Of a DNA stretch of 64,000 nucleotides, positions 37,901 through 50,154 are shown piece after piece. A model generated the notes under the pieces. That model ran no database searches. It had not been told where the DNA came from and saw only the letters and a program-made list of their open reading frames with translations. Position 1 is the stretch's first letter. Each line of letters opens with the position of its first letter. The translations under genes and the position numbers were made by a program. The stretch comes from Isoetes taiwanensis (Eukaryota; Streptophyta; Lycopodiopsida; Isoetales; Isoetaceae), in NCBI GenBank assembly GCA_021234155.1, contig JAJEKV010000917.1, positions 1 through 64,000 of the forward strand, given 5' to 3'.

Positions 37901-38090
37901 CTTCTCTAAACCTCACCCTTCCACTTTATACCTTTGGAGAAAAAGGCTCCCATGCGAGTCTTCTCATAGTTGATTATGAAGATATCTACGCCTATAGTCG
38001 AGCTCCAAAAGGATGGCGTCGACAAATCCTCAAATCTTGTTAACCGCCAAGTCCTCAAATCCATTCTTAACGAGAGTTACACAAATCCAG
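34930..38090. other. No gene recognised between the gypsy remnant and the large LINE
   Basis: The stretch holds a few open frames of 60-100 codons (for example 35921-36223, plus strand) without any family resemblance, and a dispersed 31-bp repeat at 35643. It probably consists of decayed repeats. Confidence 0.45.
35643..35673. repeat. 31-bp dispersed repeat with palindrome, copy 2
   Basis: This is the second copy of 10678-10708. The flanks are otherwise unrelated. Confidence 0.7.
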
Positions 38091-38305
38091 CTATGGCGAT
38101 AGAGCAACACAAGATTCGAAGAGATAGGAAGAGCTCGCTCGTGATTTGATAGAAATAGCACAACCGGTAAGCGGGTTTTACCTGCCGCCTAGCAACGATG
38201 GCAACCGCCCGGTTTACAGGCAACAAAGGGTTTTTAGCAGTTTCCAACATATTCTAAGAATATTCCAGTATATACTTAGAATATGCCTAAAACTCACATG
38301 AACAA

Positions 38306-38330
38306 GGGTTTGCCCCCTTAGGGGCAACCC
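38306..38330. repeat. 25-base palindrome at the edge of the large LINE
   Basis: GGGTTTGCCCC and GGGGCAACCC pair with one bulged base across a 4-base loop. A degenerate relative with the same GAATATGCC..AAACCCACAT left flank occurs at about 3817-3900. Confidence 0.6.
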
Positions 38331-39956
38331 AAAAAGAGTATATGAAAGATAAAAACAGTTAGTTCATGAACTGCCAAGTTCTCCTGAGATTTTCCAACTC
38401 TGATCAAGTTTGCATAAAACAGCAGGCTAGAAAGAGGATTTAAGGTGGAAATTAGAGATCTTCCGTCCCTTTCCCCTAACCATAATTGTGAGAATGCAGA
38501 ATCGACACAGGCAAGATTCTGCCTTGGCCATATTGAATCTTCCTCTGTTATCTTTGGCTTCACATAGGAGGGTTCTTCTGATGTCATAGTTCTGGTCACA
38601 GCAGCAATTGCATAAGCAGGGTTCTTCGTGACCATACAAGTTCGGCGGGCCGAACACCTTGATCCACTCCATGTTGGTGTTAGGGTCGGTCTTCCTCCAT
38701 TTGATCTTCCATACCAATACAAATGTGATCCCTGAAAAAGACAGAGAACCCATAAGAAAGAATCACAAGGCTGCATTAATCCAATTAATATCATAATTAA
38801 TCTGCTTGATCACAACTTCTAGGTGAATGATTTCATTATTGAAAATGAATTCATTGCGGCCTTTCCAAATCCTCCATAGCAGAATATAGATCCTCCAGTC
38901 ATTCGGGTTGTCAGGCATGAAAAAGTCCAAGGAATTAATAGATAAAACATCATAGCCCAAAAAGTTGGATGCTAAATCCAACACTCATTCTCGACGGATG
39001 CAATTCACGAGAAGAGGTGACATTCATCCTCTTTTTGCCCGGGCATCTAGGGCAAACGTCTGATTCGGTCATACGCAGCTTTGTATCTCTTACAATTCGT
39101 TGCCAGGGCCTTATGCCATAACTGCCACATGAAGGATTTGATTTTGGGGTAGATGGGGCTAGACTACATGAACCTCAGATTCCTCATGCACCTTTCTGCC
39201 CCAGTCTGCCATTTTTCATGAATAGAAATAGTTAGATCCCTCGTGAGGAACCTATAAGCCATTCTGACAGATAAAATTGTCTTCCCATGGTAATTCCAAT
39301 TACATTCGTTATTGGACCATAATCCATGGGTCAGAGTGGTGCAGATATTTCCATAAAGAAGCTCGCATGTTTCTCCTTCTTCAGTCAGAATTGATTCCCT
39401 AAAGGGAATAATTCCATTATCATTATACATATCCCTGATGAGAATGATTCCTTTGGTGCTCCAAAGCTTGGCCTGATCTGGAAAATTACAAGCTAAACAT
39501 AAAGATGGATTGTTAGTAAGGAATGCAGGATTCCAGAAAATAGACTGATCCATGGATAGTCCTTCCTTCCAATCGAAAACCCCCTTGACTGAATTCCAGG
39601 CCTTAATCCATTTCTTAATTAGTGCCGGGATAGATCTTGGGGCTGTAAAAGGAAAATACATGGAATGAGGAAGGACCACCTTGACTTGCCTCCACCCAAA
39701 AGACCAACATTTCATAAGGTAGTGCCTAATGATGATGGAGATCGGATGCTTAATCGGTTATGGGCAGCTTTGAAAGAAGATTTGCTGAAGAGCTAAGCCA
39801 CCTTCTCAATATCCATAACCCCCAAACCTCTATCCTTTTTCCGTTTGCAACATTCTATCATGGCAATTGGGGTCCAGCACCTCCTGTTCTGACCACAGGA
39901 TATAAACCTGCCAATAATGCTCTGCAATTTGTTAGATACCTTTTTAGGGGCAAGAA

Positions 39957-40919
39957 TCACAGAACATGAGATGACGAGATAACAGCATTTGCAATAATAG
40001 CCCTTCCCTGTTTGGATATATATTTGGAGTTGAGATTATCAACCTTTTTCTGAAACTTTTCTATAATCTCACTCCATAAATCAGAGGGGCTCCCTCTTAA
40101 TGCATAGGGAATACCAAGAATTGTAGAAGAATTGGTAGGAAGGATGTACTTACAACCTAGGAGATCAGCCGTGTGTTCCCCTTTTACCTGGTCCTTGGAC
40201 GTAACCTTTGACTTGACGGGATTGATCTTGCACCCAGATGCTGTGCCAAAATTATCCAGAATCCTTTGAGTATTGATGATCGCCTGATCATTCATGGATA
40301 CCAGAATAAACGTGTCATCTGCAAAATGCCCATTTAAAATTTGATCCATCCCCTCCTCATTGTTAGGAAGGCTTAATCCTTGGATCTGGTTAGAGTTTTT
40401 GGCCCCTTGTAATTTACAGTGAAGAGCCTCCATAATAATGAGAAAGAGAAAAGGGGCCAGGGGGCAGCCCTGTTTTACACCCCTTTTTAGGGGGAAAAAG
40501 GGACTGCACTCCCCATTAATAAGTACCGAGGATCTTGAATTAGCAAGAATAGCTCTAAAAATCAGAATTAGCTCATTGGAGAAACCCATGGCCCTACAGC
40601 ACTTGAAGAGAAAATTCCAACTTACAGTATCAAAAGCTTTGGTGATGTCCAATTTGATAAGAGCTATATCCTGATTAGAGTCTTTAGCCCAATTGAGGCC
40701 AAGAATGGCCGTGACTACATTGTCAAGGATAAACCTATCCTTAGCCTGAGACGAGCTGATGATTCTGTCCAGCACATGTTTGAGCCTTCTAGCAATTGTA
40801 CCCGAGATAAGCTTGTAGACCACATTAGACAGAGAGATAGGTCGATAATCAGAAAAGGAAGCCGGCATGTCCACTTTGGGGATGAGAGTTATAAGGCTAG
40901 TATTAATCCTGGCATCCAA
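39957..40919 (-). pseudogene. LINE reverse transcriptase domain (open 320-codon segment)
   Basis: This segment is an RT of the plant LINE type. It contains ITLIPKVDMPASFSDYRPIS, the motif A segment IKLDITKAFDTVSW, RGVKQGCPLAPFLFLIIMEAL, the catalytic FADDTFIL (motif C, FADD) and a thumb-like stretch NSSTILGIPYALRGSP. The upstream part (GKTPGPDGLPVEFF, about 41010-41050) is in another frame, so the RT is split. The essential aspartates remain. The flanking EN and RNase H segments are broken, so autonomous activity is unlikely. Confidence 0.8.
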
Positions 40920-42275
40920 ACATTTGCTCTATCTGAATTCATTGGCCATACTTGTGATCTTTACCAAGAATAGGCCATGCCTTAAGAAAGAATTCTACAG
41001 GAAGCCCATCCGGCCCTGGGGTCTTGCCCTTATCCATATCTCGGGCTGTGAGCAAGAGTTCAGCATTGGTGAAAGGTCTGTCCATAGAAGCATTATCATC
41101 ATCTGTGACCTTAGGATGTATATTAATAAAATCATCCATCTGTTATCCGACAATCAAGGTTGGTTCCCATAATATTGGTAAAGTGCTCGAGGCTGACCTT
41201 TTTATATCTGATTTCCTCCTCCATTATGAATTCATCTCCCACCTTAATGTCAAAAATGTGATTCCTTTTAATTTTTCCTTTGGCTTTGGCAAAGAAAAAC
41301 TTTGAGCTGCACCTCTCATCATCCTTAATTTCTCTAATCTTGGCCTTAAGTCTCCACCCTTGGGCAATTCTGATTTCTTCTCTTTCAATCTAGGCTCTAA
41401 TGTTGTCTTTTTCTGACATTTCAGCGGACTTTGGGAAGGGGTATCCCTAAGATTCTGAAGAGCTGCCATCTTCTGCTTATGCACCCCTTTGCCCCATTCC
41501 TTAAGCCAATTCTTGATAGCTTTGGAGACCATAATCCACGGAGAACATCCATCGGAGGAGCCATTGGGTTTTGGATGCACGGAGATACTTTATTGGAGCC
41601 TGTCCATAAAATCTTCGTGATCCAACAAATTAGTATTCAACTTAAAATAAGTCTTTTTCTTCTCCATCTACCATTTCTATCATTAACCATACAAATGTCC
41701 GAGATGCTAAGATTGTTTCTCCAGATCATAGCTATCCCTGCAGAAGAATCATTAGCGAAATAGACCAAAGATCATACCATGGAGGGAGAGTTTTACCTAT
41801 AATAATCTTGTGGTTAACATCATGGATGAAAAGAATGTCGGGATTAAGAGTTGAAATACAAACCTTCAGCCTCCCCTAGAGATTCCAGGTAATGCAATTT
41901 ATTTTTCTATCCATTAATACCTGTATTTCCCTACCACTTGTCCTGCCTGGATAGTGGACTTTCTTGGGCTAGCCCCCTCGGGCACCCCGTAGAATTTTTT
42001 CTTACCCCTTCCTTTCCTTTTTTCAATTAGCTTCCGGCCTTTCCTCCTCTGTATCTAAAAATTTCTTCAATATTCTGGTCAAACTTTGTAGTTTCTCCCA
42101 TATGAGGTAAATCAAGAAGCTTGGCTTGGGGAGAGAATAATATCCCCTATGGTGTCGATTTGAGAATGTAAAACTTGACATTCTTGAGGGTTACCATCAT
42201 GTCCTTATTGAGATTAATTTTTACGATGGGGTTGATCTTGGACATAGTTGGGGAGAGTCAGAGTCAAATTTTACA

Positions 42276-43456
42276 TTACATCACAAATCCATGGTGCAAG
42301 TACCAAGGTAGTCCCCATCGTAATATTGTTCTCATTGTGCTTTTTAGGGACCCACACCTGCCTAATATCTTCCTGGTGCATAGGAAGCTTGCCCTTGGAG
42401 CTAAGAGTCCGAAAAGGAGTCTTAGAATAGGTAAGTTAAGGTCTAAAAATTCATTGTTATTGACCTTGGTCTTAAGGTTCCTGTGCCATTCCGAGAAGAT
42501 GGGCTTGGAAATGCACACAGAAGGGAAATTAGTTTGAGGCAGGCTAATCTCTAGGACCTCACCTAAACAATTAGATAAAGCCATTAAGTGAGAGCGAGTC
42601 CAGTAAGCCGGGGGGAGATTGGGAAAATTAATCCATGTCGAAGTACATATTCTGTCTTCCTTTCCCGGGATAAAATTGGCATTCCATCTCATCATATAAA
42701 AGGGGGAATTAGAGATAAAGTCCAGCTTTCTTCTAAGGATAGAATGGACACATGCTTCATCTCTACACACCACCTGGAATGTCTTGCTGTCAAGTTTGAG
42801 AATAGAAAGGATGGGGGTATGCTAGTTCTTTGTAATCCACATCTTAATTTCATTCTGCGAAGGACACCTAATAGGAAAATGTAACAGGATAGCATTTTTA
42901 GAAAAAATATCAGTGGCCGAGGAGTCCTGGACCCCAAAAAGATCAATGAAATCTCTGTTACCCTCCTTAGTATCTTTAGGATCAAAAGCATTGGAAGAAT
43001 TAGAATCAACATCCTTTAGCAGAACATTTTTATAAGAGGGGTTAGAAATCGAACCTTTTGCTTTATCCCCCTTACCCATGACCGGAATAGCATTGCTGAT
43101 CTTGTTTTCCCCGAACTTCGTTTTCACAATGTTAAGGCCGGAAAGCTTGACATCTTGGCAATTTTCACAATCGCATGATTCCACCTCCACCGGGTTAAAA
43201 AATCCATTGCTATATTTGATACAACATTTTTTGGCGTAATGATTTTCAGAATTTCATCATTCTTTAAGGAAGCCTTGAAGGCTTTCCTATGCCTCTCAAT
43301 TACATTGTCATCTGCATCTTCCCATCTCCTGATCAGCCTAATGCTCGCCTTGGTTGTCCCCTTGAGTCCGTCCCAACGAACCACCATATCCTTAACCTTG
43401 GCCAGCATTTCATCCATAGAGGCTCGAAGATACTGATTTCTTAAGGCTGAAAACAA
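42276..43456 (-). pseudogene. LINE ORF1 (gag-like, DUF4283-type) remnant
   Basis: The fragment RICTSTWINFPNLPPAYWT..LMALSNCLGEVLEI resembles the DUF4283/ORF1 region of plant LINEs, which binds element RNA. Upstream frames add acidic and basic stretches (FPIRCPSQNEIKMWITKN). At least two frame changes occur. It precedes the endonuclease and RT blocks of the same minus-strand element, as expected. Confidence 0.5.
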
Positions 43457-44648
43457 TCAGCCTCTGTGTGTGTCCCTGTTTGACCGTTATAAGCTTGCTG
43501 TGAAGCAATTATCCATCTCACGAGTGAAGCCCCACATGTTCCATATCGGGTCACATCATTGGCTCTGCCGTCAGTAGTCTTTTGTTTATTGTTTCCATTT
43601 TTTTCTTTGTATGCCATAATAGTGACATCTTCTTGGACTCCCATACGAGACCCATGATAGAGCCTACGTTGATCCTTGATAATCTCAAGCCCCAAATAAA
43701 TTTCTTTGAGAAGCTTCCATCCCCGATCCTTCTATCCTCCATCCATTCTTCGCCCTCAATGTTGGTGTTAGTGTTGCAATGCGGAAGAACCAGCCCCGCT
43801 ATTCTTGATGTTCGTCATCTTCTTTTTCTTTTCTGATTTTAGCCAAGATCCTTTGAAGCGGTATGAGAAGAGGCGAGAGCAAGGGTAGCGGAAAAAGACG
43901 AAAACGATTACTTTTGAGAAGGGAAAGACTGCTTCCCCCTTTGCCCCAAAGAATAATCAAACACACTTTCCAAGAAAAAGGTGAATCGAAATAAGATAAG
44001 CCGTTACTCTTGCTATAAAAGCAATCTAAGACTAAGCGTCTCCGCTTTTAGGGAATCGAATCGGCATAATATCCTAGGAATGCCAAAAAGGAATCCTAAT
44101 TGGCTGCTAGAAACCTCCAAACTACTACTTGATGTCACCAATGAATTGATCCGGTTGCGAGGTCAAAGAATGTTGCCCGATGATAGATTGGTTCTGCACC
44201 AAATTCCATGGGGGCACTCATAGTAAACAAATTTCTTTCAAATCGCCTCCAAGAAATGGTTTGCGAAGTTGTGGCAAAGAACCCTCAAAGACCACCGCCT
44301 ATCAAAACAAAGAATACACGGATAGAGGTAATTGAAACCAATCCTGCAGAAACCTATCCTAGAGTTAGAAACTCGGGCTAATCTAATAAAATTGCCAACT
44401 AAATTGATGGAATCCTGGACTTCTTAGGGGTTCGATCAATCCCCGGACCTCGAGAAGCGACTTGAGCAAAGCCTCATCCATTGGGTGGGAATGTCTCCCG
44501 GTGGTCGAAGTGGTGCTTGAGCCCTAACGTTCATTTTTTTGCAAAGGGCCTCTCTCCATTTGAGAAGGACTCTCAATGGAGTAGATCCTGCAGGAGAGGG
44601 AGGAGAAGGATACATGAAATTCTGCATCGTATTTAAAAGGGAGACATT

Positions 44649-44840
44649 ATGATAGGAGGGAGGGCAATGCATGCCCTCGAGAATGATCAGTGCAAGAACT
44701 GTCTTGGTTTTGGGCATTGGGCATTTCAATGTCCCAGTCCCACAGGGCATGATTTTCCAAAAGTTCAAAAGGAAAATTCTCAAGAAAGTGTAGCTAACAG
44801 GGATGATGATTCTTCCACAAGAGGAGACGTTCTTTTGTGA
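44649..44840 (+). CDS. Short ORF with one CCHC zinc knuckle
   Basis: It contains a perfect C-x2-C-x4-H-x4-C knuckle (CKNCLGFGHWAFQC) after a basic/acidic lead and before a Ser/Glu/Asp-rich tail. Such knuckles occur in retroelement gag/ORF1 proteins and some RNA-binding proteins. The flanking frames are closed. It is probably a fragment of another retroelement lying opposite the neighbouring LINE, but no other domain supports this. Confidence 0.35.
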   Translation: MIGGRAMHALENDQCKNCLGFGHWAFQCPSPTGHDFPKVQKENSQESVANRDDDSSTRGDVLL

Positions 44841-45466
44841 AGAAATCTTCTATGTAGATGGCGCTTGTACCAATTCAACGAGGAACTTGGTGAGACTTTG
44901 ATTACGGAGGAGGATGGAGTAGAGGATTCGGTGAGGGACTGCGGGAGAAGCTGATTCTCAGCGGTAAAAGCTTGGTGACGGACCCTCAATGGGTGAAACC
45001 CGGATGCGATGAGGAAGATTTAGCAATGGACTGGTGGAGCGACTATTGATCCTCGGGGAGGAGTCAATCACCGGGACATCTGAAGAAGCTTATCTTTGGT
45101 AACGGCCGAGGATTCTTGGGATTCTCCATGATTCTTGCTCCTAGTAAGGAGGACTTGAAAAGTGGGGCTAAGAGCCGTGATAGACACATTATTAATTCTA
45201 TTTGTGGAGGAAATTTGGGATGCGGTGCTTGCGATTTGAAGAATCGGACAATGCGGGCTTTTTGAGATTGGAGCAGCAAGAACACATGTGTCATTATACC
45301 AGAAATACATGCTATTGTTGATAAAGCATGCATGCCGGAGATGAGTTCATCTCGAGAGGATTCAACACCAAATCTGCAGCAAAGTTGATCTTTTGTCGGC
45401 GAGATCCAAACCTGAACCGGTTGTGAAACGGATCTTTAAAGAAGATGAGAAAATCTTCATAGATGA

Positions 45467-45751
45467 AGAGGTAATCTATCAAAGGAATGGCAACTAGTTG
45501 TGGAAAACCATGTGGGATTCTCCACATTTGCGCGGCATAGATTGTGGGAGCAGATTTCACAAGAAATTGAGGCCATTGGGGCTGCTAGTCTTGTTAAGCT
45601 AATTCCAAAGGTGTTTTCTATTGATGAGAGAACATTTTATGGATCTCATGAATATTGGATATGGTATATGGATATGCAGAATCAGAACATCTTAGTGAGC
45701 AAATTCTTGCGGCAGGCTGGCGATATTGACCTTTATGTACTTTGTTTATAA
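45467..45751 (+). CDS. Unrecognised ORF, possible gene fragment
   Basis: An open stretch reads KEWQLVVENHVGFSTFARHR, WEQISQEIEAIGAASLVKLI and SHEYWIWYMDMQNQNILVSK, ending at 45751. Its composition looks protein-like (mixed polar and aromatic, no low complexity), but I recognise no family. There is no clear ATG at the left end, so it may be an exon or a pseudogene piece. An adjoining frame to the left (VKRIFKEDEKIFIDEEVIYQ) also looks coding, which suggests a frame break near 45480. Confidence 0.3.
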   Translation, partial: RGNLSKEWQLVVENHVGFSTFARHRLWEQISQEIEAIGAASLVKLIPKVFSIDERTFYGSHEYWIWYMDMQNQNILVSKFLRQAGDIDLYVLCL

Positions 45752-47091
45752 AGTTGAAGGCATGTTTGCCACTTGTCCAAACCTAGAAAGTTTGGCTTGC
45801 ATGCACAATTTTATGATGTTTGTGGCTTATTTATAGAGCTACGAATACCATGCCATGCTTTTTAAGGGATGAATATTATCCTCTGGTTAATGAAAAGCAA
45901 TATCAGCATGCCCTTCCAATTCTATTATTTGCCCTAACATCTGTGGCATTGGATTTTCGTGGCCTAGTTTGCCCTAACATGATGTTTTGCTTTGCAATTT
46001 TTGCTACGAAGTATAGCAATGGCCGATCTGTAAGCTAGCTGCAAGTCTTTGCTTTGTATAAACTAGCACAGCCGGTAATGAGGACTGGCGAAGCATTTTA
46101 CCTAATATAACAGCTTCGCTCTCAAGTATGGAAGACAAGCAGGCCAAGCAAGCGTAGAGCTGTCTAGCAAGCCAAGAGCTACATTTCGATATGCATCCTG
46201 CATTCAAATATGCATTACAGTACATGCTGAAATTCTTCTTCTAATGTTGTAAGCTAGGATTTGCTATTTCCAAGCTTTGGGCTATGGCTAAAAGGAATGA
46301 AGACCTTGGCAATAAGCCTGCACACATACGCAAAGTGGCTGCAAATTCTATTGCAGATCCTGACATGCATAAAATAGATGTTCATGGCAGTAGTTTTGAT
46401 CAGTGCACAAGCACATCAGACATGAAGAAAATGCTAATTCCACAAGCAAATGGAGCATGAAGTTGATGCAAATTCCAACAAACAAATGGAGCATAAAGGT
46501 GAGCAAAATTCTGGCCCGGGCCTTTGCTCGAGGTTAATTCTTTGACATTTTGATAATGTAAGCAATTGCTTTCAAATATCTGACTTAGTAGCTACATTAA
46601 ATTAGCTTATAGTTTGCAAGAGCTATATAAGTTGAATTTTACATTATACGACTTTTGAGTCATCATATAAATTGAATTTGCATAATATTGCACATTAGAT
46701 GAACTTTTTGGATAGGGACCTACTTAAATGATTGTAGATATGTTTAATGAAGCTGAAAATTAGAAAACTATTTGCAGCTTATGCAGCATAGAAAGATGTG
46801 AGAAGTAACTCTCTGTAAATGGCTTTAAACTTCTTGTGCATTTTGGCTTGGAGCAACATGGTCTTCATATCTTTTTAAGAAACTTGTAACTGAGCGGAAG
46901 GTGATAGTATGTTCTAGAAAATTGTGATGATAAAATGCATGTGAGAAACTCTGTTGCAAGTCTTGAGAGAATCGAGCTGCACCATTTGGCCCTACAGTTA
47001 GCTACTGTGGTGGGTTTGCATATTAATCTAAGGCTGCTTTCTAACTGTGATATATGGTTGGCAGCATAATATGGTAAGTGGACATGCTGAT
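45752..47091. other. No gene recognised
   Basis: This is AT-rich and stop-rich in all frames. It marks the left edge of the T-rich block. Confidence 0.5.
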
Positions 47092-47240
47092 AATGCCACG
47101 GTTCTATTGCGATAGCAATAGAATCGACATTCCTTGATGGGGGCGTCCCCTTTTGTCGCTCTCTCTATTTATTCAAGTTCTTTTCATTTTTCCCTCATCG
47201 GCGTTCTCTTGAGCTAGTTTTCTCCTCCTTCTCTATCCTA
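47092..47240 (+). repeat. Dispersed repeat X, copy 1, headed by a hairpin
   Basis: About 149 bp here match 59603-59747 closely. Both copies begin AATGCCACGG, then carry TTCTATTGC-GATA-GCAATAGAA, a perfect 9-bp stem with a 4-base loop (47102-47123 here). Similarity stops abruptly at CTATCCTA. Confidence 0.8.
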
Positions 47241-48749
47241 CGGTTTCTCCTCTACTTTGCTTTTGTGTTGGGAGATCCTCTACCTTTGCTGCGATGGGGA
47301 TTGATCGTTGGAGGTTTCGATATGCTATGGGCTCCGTTACATTCTGCGACTTTTGGGCGGTTAGTTTTCCATTACTTTTAGATTCTTTGATTGGTCGGTT
47401 TTGAGTATTTCAGATTATACTCCATCAGATCTTACGGATCCGTTCTTCTTGTGCCTTGGTGTATCCGTATTTTTTCCCCTAATGAATTAGGGTTCTTCCC
47501 TTATCGTGTTCCCCTTGATCTATAAGCGGAGATGATTTACGCCAGCATTAGCTATGTTGCTTATGCGGGTTTCTTGTCTTATCCTCTTGTTTTTAAGCGT
47601 TGTGGTCTCTGGTCTTCATCTGTAACTTTGATTGCCCTAGTTTGGGTATTGCTTGCCGATTATTGCTTTGTTTTTTTCTTCTTGATTGGGGTTGCATAGT
47701 ATAAGCAACCATGCTATCTTACAGCTTTGGGGAGTACTCGATGCTTGCTCGATCTAATCTATTTTGCCTTTTCAGAATGTTTTTCAGTTTGTTGCTCTTG
47801 GCATTGAAATCTCATTGATTCTGTTGGTTAGTTTGTGTCCTTTATCTATTGAGGGCTAATCTTGTCTTCCAGTGGCCGGATTCTTACCGATTCTTGCTTC
47901 GGTCTTGCAGATTCTTGTCGATTCTTGCTACGATTGTGTGATTCTTGCTCAAGTTTCTTTCGGTTTTTACGATTCTTGCTTGAGAATGTCTTTGGATTGT
48001 GCCTCGGGCTCCGGTTTTCAGGGGCGGAGTTTTTGAGCCTCCGCTTTGGTTACGGCACCAGTTCGTGAGGTCCGGTATCGGTTTTCCTTTTTCATTCTAG
48101 CGAGATTCGGGCAAAGATCCCATGAAAACAATGACGATCGAGCATCAAGATTAAGCTCTTTGAGGACCATTTGGGTGCACCATCGTTGATTTTTCTTGTA
48201 CCACGGTGCTGTCCCCGTGTTTTTCATACAAGAACGGGTTGAAAAGACCGACCCTTCTTTGCCGGATTCATCCGGGGTCGTTCTTGATCGGCGGTTGCCG
48301 AGTTCAGATTTTATTTGTTTGATTCGTTTTTGCTTTGATTGTTTCAGTTTTGCTTGGGTTTTAATGAGGCAATGTGGATTCCATACCGCTTTCTGATTTA
48401 ATTTGTGGGATCGTTTTCTTCCCGTTTTCTTGATACGGTGCTTCAACTCCCTTGATCCTTCTACCCGATCGTTTACGCCCGGTTCTTTCTTCTCGAAGCC
48501 ACGCTCCCTTTGCATTTATCTTGCTTTGATCCTCTGTAAGCACTGCAGGCGTGGCAAGGCCATGTGGCGATCATCCGGTGCCTTCTTGGTTTCAACTATG
48601 CTGACCACTGCGGCATACGCCATGGCTGCCCGGACCGCGTTGATGGCCTCCACCTTCGGGTGCTCACCTTTTCCCGATACGTATTTTACGTATTTGTTCT
48701 AGTAGAAGCCGTTAAAGGTTTTCAGCTTTTAGTTTTGATAGGTTCTATG
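47241..48749. other. T-rich non-coding block with GATTCTTGC motifs
   Basis: This has the same T-rich plus-strand composition as the region right of the copia element. Between 47877 and 47985 the 9-mer GATTCTTGC and close variants recur about six times at irregular spacing. There is no supported gene. Confidence 0.5.
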
Positions 48750-48754
48750 ACCTT

Positions 48755-49318
48755 TGTGAGAAATAGTAGTTCATGATCTAATTTATTACAGTTGAAGATC
48801 TAATGCTAAGTTGAATCATCACATGGGTTCAACCATTAGAAGAATATTGTAAGCCTAAGATTATTTGTTCAATGGTTGTATTGACCCGAAATATGAAGAT
48901 GAAATAATAGAAAGGGGCAAACTCGGTCAACTCAGAATTGAACAGGTGTTTGAGGCCGGAATGGGATTATCCAAAACCGACTCCGGTCGGTTCGGATCTA
49001 TCCTACAAATTAACTGTAAATTGAAGTTCTATACGTACTGATCGGTGGATCATTTCGGTTGGCTCAAAGCCGGATACCCTAAAAGAGGTTATTTGCATTC
49101 TAAGTTCATGAGTTTTATTTGTGATAAATGACTTGAAGAAGATATCGATTGTGATCTATATCTTAAGTTACCATTGTAATGGTTATTTGAATGGGTATTG
49201 CATAGATATGCATTTCTGATAAGTGCATTGTTTAAGTTGGTTGCCAAATTAAAGTTGTCTAAACAATTAAGTGTTGATAAGGCTATTGATTGATAATAAT
49301 CTTGTTTGATTTCTCACA
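48755..49318 (+). repeat. 5' LTR of the copia element
   Basis: This LTR is 564 bp, TG...CA-bounded, and nearly identical to 53569-54128. Differences cluster in one ~60-bp stretch around 49045-49090. Confidence 0.95.
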
Positions 49319-49319
49319 T

Positions 49320-49332
49320 TGGTATCAGAGCC
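49320..49332 (+). promoter_or_regulatory. Primer-binding site (initiator Met tRNA)
   Basis: TGGTATCAGAGCC is the standard copia PBS, complementary to the 3' end of initiator Met tRNA. It lies one base after the 5' LTR and two bases before the gag ATG. Confidence 0.9.
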
Positions 49333-49333
49333 A

Positions 49334-49918
49334 ATGGCAACCAGACTTGGATCATCCTTGCTTAGTGGTGTGGAAACTTTTCAAGGAGAAGCTGGCTTCC
49401 AGGCTTGGAAGGAAAGAATGAAGGATGTCCTTCAAGCAGAAGATCTATGGGATCTAATTGAAGGGGATAGTGTTGATGCAGGTGAAAGCAGCACCAGTAA
49501 TGCAGGGACAAGTGGAGCAAGTGAAGCTTCAATCAATACTGGTGGAGGTGGGAAATGTCTGAAGAGGTCACAAACAGCAAGATGCATAATTGCAAGTAAG
49601 CTGAGTTCAAGCATAATGTTTAAGCTCAAGAACAAAGCACCAAAGGAGATGTGGGAATTTCTGGTTAAACATTATGAAGTTAAGAATTCTTCACAAATAG
49701 AAATGCTTGATAGACAGTTAAGGAAATTAAAATTCAAGGATGATGATAATCTCACTCAGTTCTTTCAGAAATATGATAATATTGTCACTGATCTAGAGGC
49801 TGCAGGAGTACCAATCACTAAAGATTTTAATGTCCTGGCCTTATCAAGAGCTTTTGAATATGAGCGATTGTCTACTCTTGTTAGAAGTGTAGCGAAGCGG
49901 GAGGCAGTGAGATCATGA
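49334..49918 (+). CDS. gag: Copia gag, N-terminal part
   Basis: The protein starts MATRLGSSLLSGVETFQGEA directly after the PBS. It continues with the usual copia gag pattern: W-x-ERM..VLQAEDLWDLIE, then AKEMWEFL-like KAPKEMWEFLVKHYEV and LDRQLRKLKFKDDDNLTQFF. It stops at a TGA that overlaps the next frame (ATGA at 49915-49918). In intact copia elements gag and pol form one frame, so this stop reflects a one-base loss near 49915, where a CAG triplet occurs. It forms the capsid-like shell in active elements. Confidence 0.85.
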   Translation: MATRLGSSLLSGVETFQGEAGFQAWKERMKDVLQAEDLWDLIEGDSVDAGESSTSNAGTSGASEASINTGGGGKCLKRSQTARCIIASKLSSSIMFKLKNKAPKEMWEFLVKHYEVKNSSQIEMLDRQLRKLKFKDDDNLTQFFQKYDNIVTDLEAAGVPITKDFNVLALSRAFEYERLSTLVRSVAKREAVRS

Positions 49919-50154
49919 TCAGGACTGAAATAGAGCAAAGGAAAATCATTAAAGGGGAAGATGATGAGAATGCTGAAATTTTGTATACAGGCAGAAAAAA
50001 AGGTCAGTACTTCAAGGATAAAAATAAGATTGGACCATGTTTTAACTGCAAGGCATATGGGCATTTGAAACACAACTGTCCAAAGGTTAAAGAAAAAGAA
50101 AATAGGTGTTATAACTGTGAGGGCTTTGGCCATATAGCATCTGCATGTCCCTAG
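49915..50154 (+). CDS. gag: Copia gag, nucleocapsid part (two zinc knuckles)
   Basis: This frame-shifted continuation of gag carries two CCHC knuckles, CFNCKAYGHLKHNC and CYNCEGFGHIASAC, which bind the element RNA. It ends at TAG (50152-50154). The neighbouring frame continues as SQKGWKNKGN, so an extra base in CCCTAG (expected CCCAG) seems to have created the stop. Two opposite one-base shifts thus bracket this segment. Confidence 0.8.
   Translation: MIRTEIEQRKIIKGEDDENAEILYTGRKKGQYFKDKNKIGPCFNCKAYGHLKHNCPKVKEKENRCYNCEGFGHIASACP

Larger units (their letters stand above)
38340..43840 (-). mobile_element. Nearly full-length, frame-broken LINE (non-LTR retrotransposon)
   Basis: Read on the minus strand from about 43.8 kb down, it holds an ORF1/gag-like region (43456-42276), the beginning of an endonuclease (INCITWNL near 41925, then a collapsed EN domain), an EN-RT linker (41580-41224), a reverse transcriptase (41139-39957), a post-RT linker (39715-39164), a zf-RVT-like segment with LLWRIWKGRNEFIF (about 38880) and a decayed RNase H region (38790-38345). 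The order matches plant L1-type LINEs. Frameshifts separate each block. No target-site duplication or A-tail was confirmed. A strong palindrome sits at the left boundary (38306-38330). Confidence 0.75.
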
